A DNA stretch of 64,000 nucleotides from JANMJD01 sp963828405. Lineage in GTDB: Bacteria; Actinomycetota; Acidimicrobiia; Acidimicrobiales; Ilumatobacteraceae. The translations under genes were made by a program, and so were the position numbers. Shown here piece after piece: positions 19,602-28,538 of this stretch. The stretch covers positions 1 to 64,000 of the forward strand of contig CAWHEG010000026.1 in assembly GCA_963828405.1 (NCBI GenBank). The letters are read 5' to 3'. Position 1 is the first letter of the stretch. Every line of letters starts with the position of its first letter. Below the pieces are notes generated by a model. That model was not told the origin of the DNA. It saw nothing but the letters and a program-made list of their open reading frames with translations, and ran no database searches.

Positions 19602-20335
19602 GGGGCATGCCGGCCCGCCGACGATCCCTGCTCCTGGGAGCCCTCACCGTGCTCGCCGCATGCGGCGGCGCAGCGTCGGGCGACGCCCGCACCGTCGCGC
19701 CGGTGACGGCGGCCGGGACGACTGGCGCAGCGAGCGCCACGACCCGCCCGCCCGTGACCACCGCCTCGGCTCCGATCCGGACGACGGCCACGACGGTTCT
19801 GGCCCCGATCGCCCCGACGACGACGCCGGCCACGACCGCGCCGCCGACGTCTGCGCCACCGATGGCGGCGCCCACGACCGTGGCGATCGTCGTGCCGACC
19901 CCGGCTCCCGTTCCGCCGCCCAACGTCGTCGAGCCGATCATCGAGGTCGGCTCGATCCAGATCCCCAGCATCGGCATCGACAAGACGATGTTCGAGGGTG
20001 TCACGCTCCCGACGCTCGACCACGGCCCCGGGCACTGGCCGGGGACCGCCGCCCCCGGGCAGGTGGGCAACGTGGTGGTCGCCGGCCACCGGGTGAGCCA
20101 CGGCAAGCCGTTCGAGGACCTCGACCGGCTCGTGCCCGGTGACGAGGTCGTCTTCAACGACACCACCGGCCGCCACGTCTACCACGTGACCGGCATCGAG
20201 ATCGTCGGGCCCGACGCGCTGTGGATCGTCGACCAGACGACGGCGCGGACCGCCACCCTGTTCGCCTGCCATCCCAAGGGATCGACGAAGCAGCGGATCG
20301 TCGCACACCTGGAGTACGTCGAAACCACCGCATGA
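19598..20335 (+). CDS. Class E sortase, lipoprotein-like (245 aa)
   Basis: Sortases are membrane-attached cysteine transpeptidases that anchor proteins to the cell wall. A signal with lipobox LAAC sits at residues 15-22. A long Thr/Pro/Ala-rich linker follows (about 25-110), then the sortase barrel. The catalytic His is in VVAGHRVSHGKPF, the Cys in TLFACHPKGST and the Arg in KQRIV. The ATG at 19598 overlaps the hemY stop; ATG 19607 is an alternative. The stop overlaps the lnt start. No obvious LPxTG/LAxTG substrate is in the window. Confidence 0.9.
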   Translation: MRGMPARRRSLLLGALTVLAACGGAASGDARTVAPVTAAGTTGAASATTRPPVTTASAPIRTTATTVLAPIAPTTTPATTAPPTSAPPMAAPTTVAIVVPTPAPVPPPNVVEPIIEVGSIQIPSIGIDKTMFEGVTLPTLDHGPGHWPGTAAPGQVGNVVVAGHRVSHGKPFEDLDRLVPGDEVVFNDTTGRHVYHVTGIEIVGPDALWIVDQTTARTATLFACHPKGSTKQRIVAHLEYVETTA

Positions 20336-21807
20336 CGGCCCGTCGAACGCGTGACGTGCCCGCCGGCCTGGCGTGTCTCGGTACGGGCGCGCTGGTTGCC
20401 GCCTCGCTGCCGCCCTGGGGCTGGTGGCCGTTGGCGTTCGTCGGGATCGCCGTGTTCGTCCGCCTGCTCGACGCGGTCGACGGCCGCTCCCGGTTCGCCC
20501 GGGGCTGGATCTTCTCCGTCGGCTGGCTGGCGCCGGGGATGGGGTGGATGTGGTACCTCACGGCGCCGGGGTACGTCGTCGCCGTGGCGATGTTCGGTTG
20601 CCTGCACGGCCTGGCCTGCCTGGTCGCCCCGCGCGGACGGTGGTCGTGGGTCGGCCTGCCCGCCGCGCTGACCGTGGCCGAGGCGATCCGGTTCTGCTTC
20701 CCGTTCGGCGGGGTACCGCTGGCCAGCCTGGCGATCAGCCAGGTGGCCGGGCCGTTGCGGGGTCTGGCCGCCCTCGGGGGCGCGCTGCTGCTCAGCTGGG
20801 CGGCGCTGCAGGTCGCCGCGGTGATCGCCCACCCGTCGTGGCGGCGATGGGCGCTGGTCGGCCTGCTGCTCGCCGCCTCGTACGGCGCGACCCGTCCGGG
20901 CGGGTCGGTCGGTCGCATGGTGAGCGTCGCCTTCGTGCAGGGTGGGGGGCCGCAGGGCACCCGGGCGATCCACACCAACCCACGCGACGTCGTCGAGCGG
21001 CACCTGGCGGCGACCCGCCTGCTCGTCCCCGGCCCCGATCTCGTGGTGTGGCCCGAGAACGTCATCGATGTCGAGCGCTTCGCCGACAGCGTCGAACACG
21101 ACGAGGTCGCCGCCGAGGCGCGCCGGCTCGACGCCCCCATCCTGGTCGGCGTCACCGAGGAGGCCGTCGGGCGCGGCGGATTCCTCAACGCCCAGGTCGT
21201 CGTGCTCCCCGACGGGCGGATCACGGGCCGTTACGAGAAGGTCCGCCGGGTGCCGTTCGGGGAGTACATGCCGATGCGCGGCCTGCTCCAGGCGCTCGGC
21301 GCCCCGGTCGACCTCGTCCCGCGCAACGCCGTCGCCGGCTCGGGCCCCGCCTACCTCGACACCCCGGTGGGTCGGGTGGCCGTGGCGATCTCCTGGGAGG
21401 TCTTCTTCGGCGGCCGGGCCCGCGACGGCGTGTCACACGGCGGTCAGCTGCTGATCAACCCGACGAACGGTTCGAGCTACACGGGCACGGTGCTCCAGAC
21501 CCAGCAGGTCGCCTCGTCACGGCTGCGGGCGATCGAGACGGACCGCTGGGTCGTGCAGGTCGCACCCACCGGATTCAGCGCCTTCGTCTCGCCGAGCGGC
21601 GCCGTCGCCGACCGCACGGCGGTGGGCGAGCAGCGCGTCGCCGTCCACCGGGTCGAGATGCGCACCACGCGGACGCCCTACAGCCGCATCGGCGACGTGC
21701 CGTTCGCCACGCTCGCCGTCGGAATCCTGGTCCTGGCCATCGCCGGGAGCCGCGGCGAGCGGTCCGCCACCCGACCGCCCGCCGAGGCGGCGATCAGAGC
21801 TCGATGA
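20332..21807 (+). CDS. lnt: Apolipoprotein N-acyltransferase-like protein, Cys nucleophile replaced by Ser (491 aa)
   Basis: Lnt N-acylates the N-terminal Cys of lipoproteins. Several membrane segments (residues 10-185) precede a carbon-nitrogen hydrolase domain. The catalytic Glu is in LVVWPENV and the Lys in YEKVRRVPFGEYMP. At the nucleophile position, where Lnt normally has C-Y/F-E, this protein reads VAISWEVFF, with TCC (Ser) in place of Cys. The downstream blocks INPTNGSSYTG and QQVASSRLRAIETDR are normal. It may be inactive, use Ser, or carry a base error, since Ser TCC and Cys TGC differ by one base. It overlaps the sortase stop (ATGA) and converges on dtd. Confidence 0.85.
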   Translation: MTARRTRDVPAGLACLGTGALVAASLPPWGWWPLAFVGIAVFVRLLDAVDGRSRFARGWIFSVGWLAPGMGWMWYLTAPGYVVAVAMFGCLHGLACLVAPRGRWSWVGLPAALTVAEAIRFCFPFGGVPLASLAISQVAGPLRGLAALGGALLLSWAALQVAAVIAHPSWRRWALVGLLLAASYGATRPGGSVGRMVSVAFVQGGGPQGTRAIHTNPRDVVERHLAATRLLVPGPDLVVWPENVIDVERFADSVEHDEVAAEARRLDAPILVGVTEEAVGRGGFLNAQVVVLPDGRITGRYEKVRRVPFGEYMPMRGLLQALGAPVDLVPRNAVAGSGPAYLDTPVGRVAVAISWEVFFGGRARDGVSHGGQLLINPTNGSSYTGTVLQTQQVASSRLRAIETDRWVVQVAPTGFSAFVSPSGAVADRTAVGEQRVAVHRVEMRTTRTPYSRIGDVPFATLAVGILVLAIAGSRGERSATRPPAEAAIRAR

Positions 21808-22243
21808 GCACGGTGACCGGACCGTCGTTGACGAGTTCGACCGCCATCTCGGTTCGGAACCGGCCCGTCGCCACCGTCGCGCCGAGGCGGCGGAGCTCGT
21901 CGACCACCTCGCCGACCAGCGGCTCGGCGTGCTCGGGACGGGCCGCGGCGATCCAGCTCGGCCGGCGTCCGGCCGACATGTCGCCGTAGAGCGTGAACTG
22001 GCTGACGACGAGCACCTCGCCTCCGGTGTCGGCCAGCGAACGGTTCATCACGCCGTCGGCGTCGTCCATCACCCGCAGGTTCCAGACCTTGGCCGCCATC
22101 CTGCGGGCCGTGGCGACGTCGTCGGTGTGGGTCACGCCGACGAGCACGCACAGCCCGGCACCGATCTCGCCGGTGACCTCGACCCCGGCGGCTCCGGCGA
22201 CGGTCACCCTGGCCCGACCCACCCGCTGCACCAGCCCTCGCAT
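21794..22243 (-). CDS. dtd: D-aminoacyl-tRNA deacylase (149 aa)
   Basis: DTD removes D-amino acids and glycine mischarged on tRNA. The conserved active-site segments are SQFTLYGDM (SQxT motif) and NDGPVTVLIEL, the Gly-cis-Pro motif (here GP) near the C-terminus. The start MRGLVQRVGRARVTV is typical. Length is standard. The 3' end overlaps the convergent lnt gene by 14 bases. Confidence 0.95.
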   Translation of the reverse strand: MRGLVQRVGRARVTVAGAAGVEVTGEIGAGLCVLVGVTHTDDVATARRMAAKVWNLRVMDDADGVMNRSLADTGGEVLVVSQFTLYGDMSAGRRPSWIAAARPEHAEPLVGEVVDELRRLGATVATGRFRTEMAVELVNDGPVTVLIEL

Positions 22244-22353
22244 CCGGGCATGTTCGCAGATGGCACCCGGTCCCCGGGACCCCTGTGGGCTCCGTCGATG
22301 ACGACGTGGGACGTAGTCTCGGCCGTCGTCCCACGTGCACCGGAGGCCAGTCC

Positions 22354-23139
22354 GTGAATCCTCTCGATCTCCACCTCGGCCGGAACCGTGCGGTGATCGA
22401 CGCCGCCCACGGCGGTCGGCTCGCCGGTCTGCTCGTCGACGGGCGTCAGCTGATCGCCGGCGACGCCACCGACCCGAACCCGCTCCACTGGGGGTCGTAC
22501 CCGATGGTGCCGTGGGCCGGGCGCATCCGGCGCGGCCGGTTCTCGTTCGCCGGCGTCGACCACGTGCTCCCGATCAACATGGCGCCGCACGCCATCCACG
22601 GCACCGGGTTCACCCGGCCGTGGACCGTGACCCACGCCGGCTCGCTGGCCGTCGAACTCGAGGCGCAGCTCTCGGCTCCCGACCGCGGCGACTGGCCGTT
22701 CGGCGGGATCGCCCGGCAGCGTTTCGAGCTCGAGGCCGACTCGCTGACGTGCTGGCTGGAGATCCACGCCGAGACGCCGATGCCCGCCTCGCTCGGGTGG
22801 CATCCGTGGTTCGTCAAACCGGACTCGATCGAGTTCTCCCCCTCGGCGATGTACGTGCGCGACGACGACTACGTCACGATCGCCCGGACCGTCGCGCCGG
22901 GCCCGCCGCCGTGGGACGACTGCTTCACCGACGTCCCCCAGCCGGTGGTCCTGCGCTGGGACGACTTCGAGCTGCAGATCACGTCGTCGTGCGATCACTG
23001 GGTGGTGTTCGACATGCCGGAGCACGCCACCTGCGTCGAACCCCAGTCGGGCCCCCCCGACGCCCTCAACATCGCCCCCCGGGTGGTCATGCCGGGCGAC
23101 CCGCTGGTCCACTGGATGCGCCTGGGCTGGGCCGTCTGA
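22354..23139 (+). CDS. Aldose 1-epimerase family protein (261 aa)
   Basis: Galactose-mutarotase-like beta-sandwich proteins interconvert sugar anomers. PMVPWAGRIRRGRFSFAG (residues 50-67) is the family's substrate-loop pattern. Catalytic His residues appear in HAIHGTGF and LGWHPWFV, and the general-base Glu is likely in CVEPQSGPPDALN. The GTG at 22354 has GGAGG 7 bases upstream (22342-22346) and gives a normal N-terminus. It stands alone, divergent from dtd. Confidence 0.88.
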   Translation: MNPLDLHLGRNRAVIDAAHGGRLAGLLVDGRQLIAGDATDPNPLHWGSYPMVPWAGRIRRGRFSFAGVDHVLPINMAPHAIHGTGFTRPWTVTHAGSLAVELEAQLSAPDRGDWPFGGIARQRFELEADSLTCWLEIHAETPMPASLGWHPWFVKPDSIEFSPSAMYVRDDDYVTIARTVAPGPPPWDDCFTDVPQPVVLRWDDFELQITSSCDHWVVFDMPEHATCVEPQSGPPDALNIAPRVVMPGDPLVHWMRLGWAV

Positions 23140-23167
23140 GCCCATCGGGTCCGAACGGATCAAAACA

Positions 23168-23183
23168 CCTACCCGTCGGTAGG
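23168..23183. promoter_or_regulatory. Perfect inverted repeat upstream of a glycosyltransferase gene
   Basis: CCTACC-CGTC-GGTAGG is a 6-bp perfect palindrome with a 4-base spacer that ends 10 bases before the ATG at 23193. Its shape resembles TetR-type operators, and it is too close to the start codon and too short to be a convincing terminator. It could be an operator or an RNA hairpin controlling translation. No regulator gene is adjacent. Confidence 0.4.
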
Positions 23184-23192
23184 ATCGCTCGG

Positions 23193-24473
23193 ATGCCCCG
23201 TGCAGTGGACCCCGACGGGCCGCTTCGACTTGCCTACCTGACCTACCGGGGGAAACCCCATGTGGGCGGCCAGGGCGTGTACACCCGACACCTCACCAAG
23301 GCGCTGGTCGATCTCGGCCACCACGTCGAGGTGTTCAGCGGCCAGCCGTACCCGGTGCTCGACGACCGCGTCGTACTGCACGCCCTGCCCAGCCTCGACA
23401 TCTGGAACGACCAGTACCCGGGCCGGCTCCCCGGCTACTGGGAGATCAAGTCCAAGGGTGACCTCGCCGAGGTGCTCACCCACCTCACCGGCAGGTTCGG
23501 CGAGCCGCTGGCGTTCTCCGTCCGGGTGCTCGCCGAGCTGCAGAAGCGCCGCGGCGACTTCGACCTCGTGCACGACAACCAGTGCCTCGGCTACGGCATC
23601 CTGCGGGTGAACAGGATCCTGCCGACGATCGTCACCCTCCACCACCCGATCACCCGCGACCGGGCGCTCGAGATGGCCCACACCCCCGACCGCCGCAAGC
23701 GGCGCAGCATCGGGCGATGGTACGGCTTCGTCGAGATGCAGGGCCGGGTGGCCTCGCGCATGCCGCGCATCGTCGTGGTCTCGGAGAACTCGATCAAGGA
23801 CATCCACGCCGACATGGGCGTGTCGCTCGACCGGATGCGGCTGGTGCCCGTCGGGGTCGATCCCGAGCTGTTCAAACCGATCCCCGGCGTGGAGCGTCAA
23901 CCCGGCCGGCTGATCACCACCGCCTCGGCCGACGTGGCGCTCAAGGGCCTCCCCTACCTGCTCGAGGCGATGGCCAAACTGCGTACCGAACGCGACGTGC
24001 GCCTGACGATCATCGGCCGGCCCAAGCCGGGTGCCAGCCTCGACCTGATCGATCGCCTGGGTCTGCGCCCGTACATCGACTTCGTGTCCGGGGTACCCGA
24101 CGAGCGGATCGTCGAGCTGTACGCCGAGGCCGAACTGGCCGTCGTCCCCAGCCTGTACGAGGGCTTCAGCCTCCCGGCGATCGAGGCGATGTGCACCGGC
24201 ATCTGCCTGGTGGCCACCGACGGGGGAGCGCTCCCCGAGGTGACCGGCGCCGACAACGACACCGTGCTCCAATGCCCTGCCGGCGACGTCGAGGCGCTCG
24301 CCGCAGCGATCCGCCGTGGCCTCGACGACCCCGCTCTGCGTCGGCGCATCGGTGCTGCCGGCCGTCGGCGCGTCGTCGAGCGCTGGAGTTGGAAGCACTG
24401 CGCCCAGCTGACCGTCGAGCAGTACCGCGAGGTGCTCGCCATGCCCGAGAACGTCGCCAAGCTCCGCCGCTGA
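23193..24473 (+). CDS. Glycosyltransferase family 4 (426 aa)
   Basis: The N-terminal Rossmann domain begins LRLAYLTYRGKPHVGGQGVYTRHLTKAL, with the Gly-rich donor loop GGQG. The C-terminal domain carries VVPSLYEGFSLPAIEAMCTGICLVATDGGALPEV, the EX7E motif of retaining GT-B enzymes (E in YEGFSLPAIE). The substrate is unknown. The methyltransferase start overlaps its stop (TGATG), and the alpha-toroid gene follows, so the three form an operon. Tripartite sets like this are often seen in Actinobacteria but their product is not established. Confidence 0.9.
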   Translation: MPRAVDPDGPLRLAYLTYRGKPHVGGQGVYTRHLTKALVDLGHHVEVFSGQPYPVLDDRVVLHALPSLDIWNDQYPGRLPGYWEIKSKGDLAEVLTHLTGRFGEPLAFSVRVLAELQKRRGDFDLVHDNQCLGYGILRVNRILPTIVTLHHPITRDRALEMAHTPDRRKRRSIGRWYGFVEMQGRVASRMPRIVVVSENSIKDIHADMGVSLDRMRLVPVGVDPELFKPIPGVERQPGRLITTASADVALKGLPYLLEAMAKLRTERDVRLTIIGRPKPGASLDLIDRLGLRPYIDFVSGVPDERIVELYAEAELAVVPSLYEGFSLPAIEAMCTGICLVATDGGALPEVTGADNDTVLQCPAGDVEALAAAIRRGLDDPALRRRIGAAGRRRVVERWSWKHCAQLTVEQYREVLAMPENVAKLRR

Positions 24474-25213
24474 TGCTCACCGTCCGCTACGAGAAGTTGG
24501 GGCTCCGACCCGGTGAGCTGTTCCTCGACGCCGGCGCCGGTTTCGGCCGCCACGCGTTCGAGGCGGCCCGTCGCGGGGCGCGGGTCGTGGCGCTCGACTA
24601 CGCCGCCGAGGAGCTCACCGGCACACGGGCGACGTTCGGTGCGATGGCCGTGGCCGGCGAGATCCCGATGGACCGCTTCGTCGGGGTGCTGCGTGGCGAT
24701 GCCACCCGGCTGCCCTTCCCGGACGGCACCTTCGACCGGATCGTCACCTCCGAGGTGCTCGAGCACATCCAGGACGACGTCGCCGCGATCACCGAGCTGA
24801 CCCGGGTGCTCAAGCCGGGCGGCACCCTCGGGGTCACCGTGCCGACCTGGTGGCCCGAGAAGATCAACTGGATGCTCTCCGACGAGTACCACGCCCCCAA
24901 GTCGGCGGGCGGGCACGTGCGCATCTACTCGGCCACCGAGTTGAAGGCCAAGCTGCGCGCCGCCGGGCTCGACGTCGTCGGCTCGCACCACGCCCACGCC
25001 CTGCATTCGCCCTACTGGTGGCTGCGTTGCGCGGTGGGGCCCCGGCGGGAGGATCATCCGATGGTCGCCAGGTATCGCAGGTTCCTCGAGTGGGAGATCG
25101 TCAGGGGTCCCCGTTCCGCCCGCCTCGCCGAGCGGGCCCTCAGCCCGATGCTCGGCAAGAGCCTCATCGTCTACACCCACAAGCCGGCCGCCGTCGCCTC
25201 GGCGGCAGCCTGA
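24473..25213 (+). CDS. Class I SAM-dependent methyltransferase (246 aa)
   Basis: Motif I is LFLDAGAGFGRHAFEAA (residues about 16-32), motif II is VVALDY, and the post-motif region ILRGDATRLPFPDGTFDRIVTSEVLEHI is typical of UbiE/Methyltransf_11 enzymes that methylate small molecules or lipids. The later KPGGTLGVTVPTWWPEKINW resembles sugar or polyketide methyltransferases. The ATG at 24473 shares bases with the stop of the glycosyltransferase. The acceptor is probably the product of the same operon; this is inference. Confidence 0.9.
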   Translation: MLTVRYEKLGLRPGELFLDAGAGFGRHAFEAARRGARVVALDYAAEELTGTRATFGAMAVAGEIPMDRFVGVLRGDATRLPFPDGTFDRIVTSEVLEHIQDDVAAITELTRVLKPGGTLGVTVPTWWPEKINWMLSDEYHAPKSAGGHVRIYSATELKAKLRAAGLDVVGSHHAHALHSPYWWLRCAVGPRREDHPMVARYRRFLEWEIVRGPRSARLAERALSPMLGKSLIVYTHKPAAVASAAA

Positions 25214-25223
25214 TGGTCGCCTG

Positions 25224-26258
25224 ATGGGCCGCCTGCCCGACCTGCCCGGGGTGCTCGCCGCCGACGAGGTCCGCGAGACGGCCGCCTGGATCGCCGGGCT
25301 GCAGCTCGACAGCGGGATGATCCCCTGGTTCGAGGGGGGTCACTGCGATCCGTGGAACCACGTCGAGACGGCGATGGCGCTCGACGTCGCCGGTCTCCAT
25401 TCGGCGGCCGAACGGGCCTACGAGTGGCTCGCCGACACCCAGCGGCCCGACGGGTCGTGGCACAACTACTACTGGCCCGACGGCTCGATCGCCGAGGCCA
25501 AGCTCGACACCAACGTGTCGGCGTACGTGGCCGCCGGGGTGCTGCACCACTGGCTGTGCACCTGGGACCGCGGTTTCGTCGACCACCTGTGGCCGACCGT
25601 CGAACGGGCGCTCGACTGGGTGGTCTCGATGCAGCTGCCGAGCGGCGGCATCCTGTGGGCGCGCGAGACCCACGAGCAGCCGTGGTCGTACGCCCTGCTC
25701 ACCGGGTCCTCGTCGATCCATCACTCGCTCGGCTGCGGTCTGCGGCTCGCCGCCCTGATCGGCGAGGAGCGCCCGGCCTGGGCGAAGGCCCGTGAACGCC
25801 TCGTACGGGTGCTGCGCACGCGGCCCGAGGCGTTCGCGCCCAAGGAACGCTGGGCGATGGACTGGTACTACCCGGTCATCGGGGCGGCGCTGACCGGCGA
25901 GTCGGCCAAGGCCCGCCTCGGCGACGGTTGGGACACGTTCGTGATGGACGGGCTCGGCGTGCGCTGCGTCAGCGACGAGCCGTGGGTCACCGCCTCCGAG
26001 ACGGCCGAGGCGTCGATCGCCTGCGCATCCATCGGTGACGTGGCCACGGCCACCGACCTGCTCGCCTGGACCCGCTCGCACCGGCTCGACGGCGGCGCCT
26101 ATCTGACCGGCATCGTCTACCCGGGGATGGTCACGTTCCCCGACCTGGAGGTCACCGCCTACACGGGTGCCGCGGTGATCCTCGCCGCCGACATCATCGC
26201 CGGCGCATCGCCGGCCAGCGCGGTGTTCTGTGCCGAACCCGACGATGACGACGAGTAG
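25224..26258 (+). CDS. Prenyltransferase/squalene-oxidase-like alpha-toroid protein (344 aa)
   Basis: The sequence contains the alpha6/alpha6 toroid repeats (QRPDGSWHNYYWPDG, LPSGGILWAR, a QDGSW-like motif) seen in terpene cyclases, prenyltransferases and some glycan lyases. There is no DXDD or DXD catalytic motif that I can see. It is the third gene of an operon with a GT4 and a methyltransferase; a role in the same unknown glycolipid or glycan pathway is likely. An acidic tail (DDDDE) ends the protein. It converges on the E1 gene 15 bases downstream. Confidence 0.7.
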   Translation: MGRLPDLPGVLAADEVRETAAWIAGLQLDSGMIPWFEGGHCDPWNHVETAMALDVAGLHSAAERAYEWLADTQRPDGSWHNYYWPDGSIAEAKLDTNVSAYVAAGVLHHWLCTWDRGFVDHLWPTVERALDWVVSMQLPSGGILWARETHEQPWSYALLTGSSSIHHSLGCGLRLAALIGEERPAWAKARERLVRVLRTRPEAFAPKERWAMDWYYPVIGAALTGESAKARLGDGWDTFVMDGLGVRCVSDEPWVTASETAEASIACASIGDVATATDLLAWTRSHRLDGGAYLTGIVYPGMVTFPDLEVTAYTGAAVILAADIIAGASPASAVFCAEPDDDDE

Positions 26259-26273
26259 GCGCCGCGGCGTCGA

Positions 26274-28538
26274 TCACGTCGGGCGGATCGGGCGCTGACG
26301 GGCCGCGCCTCGCAACCAGCCGCCTTCGGAGGCCAGCCGGATCCGCGGCCGGCTCACCCGGTGGCCGCGCATCATCGTCAACGCCGCGGCTTCGATCTCG
26401 GGTTCGTCGAGGAGCACGAGGTTGGCGGCGTCGCCGAGGGGGATGAAGCTGTCCTTGCTGGCCACCCGGGCGATCATCCCGCCGAAGCCGTGCTCGACGA
26501 GGCCGGTCAGGATCCCCTCGCCGACGCCACCGCTGTGGCGGGTCTCGTCGACGACGAGGACCCGCCCGGTCACCTCGGCGTGGGCGACGACCTCGGCGAT
26601 CGGGAGCGGCGCCAGCCAGCGCAGGTCGACCACCCGCGAGCGGATGCCGTGGTGCTCCTCGAGCCGCTTGGCGACACGGAGGCTCATGAACAGCCCGTTC
26701 GCCCAGCTCACGATGGTCAGGTCGGTGCCCCCGCCGTAGACCCGCGGTGCGCCGATCGGGGCCTCTGCGATCGGATCGTCGACCTCCGACCACTGCCCGT
26801 CGCCTGGCTCGTGCAGGTCGGCCGTGTGGTAGCGGGCGATCGGCTCGAGGAACACGGCGACGGTGCCGTCGACCTGGGCGGCGGCGACCAGCGTGCGCAG
26901 CATCGCCGCGGCGTCGCCGGCGCGCGCCGGTGAGGCGACGACGATGCCCGGGATGTCGCGCAGCACCCCGAGTGCGTCGTCGTTGTGGAAGTGCCCACCG
27001 AAGCCCCGCTGGTAGCCGTAGCCGGCGATCCGCACGACCATCCCGTTGCGGTACGCACCCTGCGAGAAGAACGAGAGCGTCGCCGCCTCGCCGCGCAGCT
27101 GGTCCTCGGCGTTGTGCAGATAGGCGAGGTACTGGATCTCGGGGATCGGCAGCAGGCCGCTGATCGCCGCGCCCAGGGCGAGGCCGAGGATCGACTGCTC
27201 GTCGAGGATCGTGTCGAACACCCGCTGGGCGCCGAACCGGGAGGCAAGGCCCTTGGTCACGCCGTACACGCCGCCCTTGTTGGCCACGTCCTCGCCGAAG
27301 ACGATCACCCCCGGGTTGGCCGACAGCGAGGCGGCGAGCGTCGCGTTGATCGCCTGGGCGAGGGTGCGCGGGGTGGCCGGTGGGGCCGGCGCCGCCTCGA
27401 CGGCCCGGTTGACGGCGATGGCGACGAGGTCGGGGCGCCGCGGGGCGATGGGCGCCATCACCTGCTCGGCCGAGGTCAGCTCCGGCCGTTCGAGCAGCTC
27501 GACGGCCCGGGAGCGGACCTCGCCGCCGATCCGCCGATAGCGCTCGACGATCGCCGGTGGGGCGACGCCTGCCGCGGTGAGGGCCCGCGCGGTGCCCAGG
27601 ATCGGGTCGCGGGCGAACGAGGCGCGGATCTCCTCGGCGCCCCGGTAGCCGAGCTCGGCGTCACTGCCGGCATGGCCGAGGTAGCGCACGGTGCTCACGT
27701 GGAGGAACGCCGGTCGCCGCTCCCGGCGCACGTGGTCGGCCACGGCGGCGCAGGCGTCGAGGACCGCCGGGACGTCCTGGCCGTCGACGGCGACGTAGTG
27801 CAGTCCGGGCCGCGAGCCGTAGGCGGCGGCGATCCAGCCGCCCGGCGTGCGCACGCTGATCCCCAGGCCGTTGTCTTCGCAGACGAGCAGCAGCGGCAGC
27901 TCGTCGCCGCGGTGGGCGGCGTGGGCTGCGGCGTTGATCGCCCCCGTCGCCGTCGAGTGGTTGGCCGAAGCGTCGCCGAAGCTGCAGACGACCACCGCGT
28001 CGTCGGGCCAGTGGAGCGACACGCCGAGCGCTGCGCGCCGCCCGAGCACGCCGGCCACGCCGAGGGCGCGGGGGAGATGGGAGGCGATCGTCGAGGTCTG
28101 CGGGATGACGTTCAGGGCGTGATGGCCGAACACCTTGTGGCGGCCGCCGGCGATCGGTTCGTCGGCCGCGGCGAGCATCCCGAGGACCACGTCGTCGACG
28201 GGCCGGTGACCGGGGACCTGGTGGGCCCGGGCGACGTAGAAGCCGCCCGACCGGTAGTGGAGCAGTGCCGGGTCGGTGGGGCGCAGGGCCATCGCCACGG
28301 CGGCGTTGGCCTCGTGCCCTGCCGACCCGATCGTGTAGTAGCCGCGGCCGTGTTCGGCGCGCAGCCAGCGCGCCACGAGATCGATGTGGCGGCTGGTCAC
28401 CTGGGCGTCGAACAGCGCCCACAGGCGGGTCGTCGTCCCGTCGGGGGCGGGAGCGGCGATCGCCGGCGGCAGCCAGGCGATGGCCTCGAGCAGGGCGTTC
28501 TCCAGGGCCGCGGGGGTGGTGGGGTCGTTCGGGCTCAC
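26274..28538 (-). CDS. 2-oxo acid dehydrogenase E1, fused alpha and beta subunits (754 aa)
   Basis: Thiamine-diphosphate E1 decarboxylates a 2-oxo acid in a dehydrogenase complex. The N-terminal half is E1-alpha: GSAGHEANAAVAMAL, and the TPP motif GDASANHSTATGAIN (GDxxxN). The C-terminal half is E1-beta: GEDVANKGGVYGVTKGL, EIQYLAYLHNAEDQLRGEAA, GGHFHNDDALG. The order alpha-beta in a single chain resembles branched-chain 2-oxo acid E1 fusions. There is no E2 or E3 gene nearby. It overlaps the cyclodeaminase stop by 4 bases (ATGA). Confidence 0.9.
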   Translation of the reverse strand: MSPNDPTTPAALENALLEAIAWLPPAIAAPAPDGTTTRLWALFDAQVTSRHIDLVARWLRAEHGRGYYTIGSAGHEANAAVAMALRPTDPALLHYRSGGFYVARAHQVPGHRPVDDVVLGMLAAADEPIAGGRHKVFGHHALNVIPQTSTIASHLPRALGVAGVLGRRAALGVSLHWPDDAVVVCSFGDASANHSTATGAINAAAHAAHRGDELPLLLVCEDNGLGISVRTPGGWIAAAYGSRPGLHYVAVDGQDVPAVLDACAAVADHVRRERRPAFLHVSTVRYLGHAGSDAELGYRGAEEIRASFARDPILGTARALTAAGVAPPAIVERYRRIGGEVRSRAVELLERPELTSAEQVMAPIAPRRPDLVAIAVNRAVEAAPAPPATPRTLAQAINATLAASLSANPGVIVFGEDVANKGGVYGVTKGLASRFGAQRVFDTILDEQSILGLALGAAISGLLPIPEIQYLAYLHNAEDQLRGEAATLSFFSQGAYRNGMVVRIAGYGYQRGFGGHFHNDDALGVLRDIPGIVVASPARAGDAAAMLRTLVAAAQVDGTVAVFLEPIARYHTADLHEPGDGQWSEVDDPIAEAPIGAPRVYGGGTDLTIVSWANGLFMSLRVAKRLEEHHGIRSRVVDLRWLAPLPIAEVVAHAEVTGRVLVVDETRHSGGVGEGILTGLVEHGFGGMIARVASKDSFIPLGDAANLVLLDEPEIEAAALTMMRGHRVSRPRIRLASEGGWLRGAARQRPIRPT

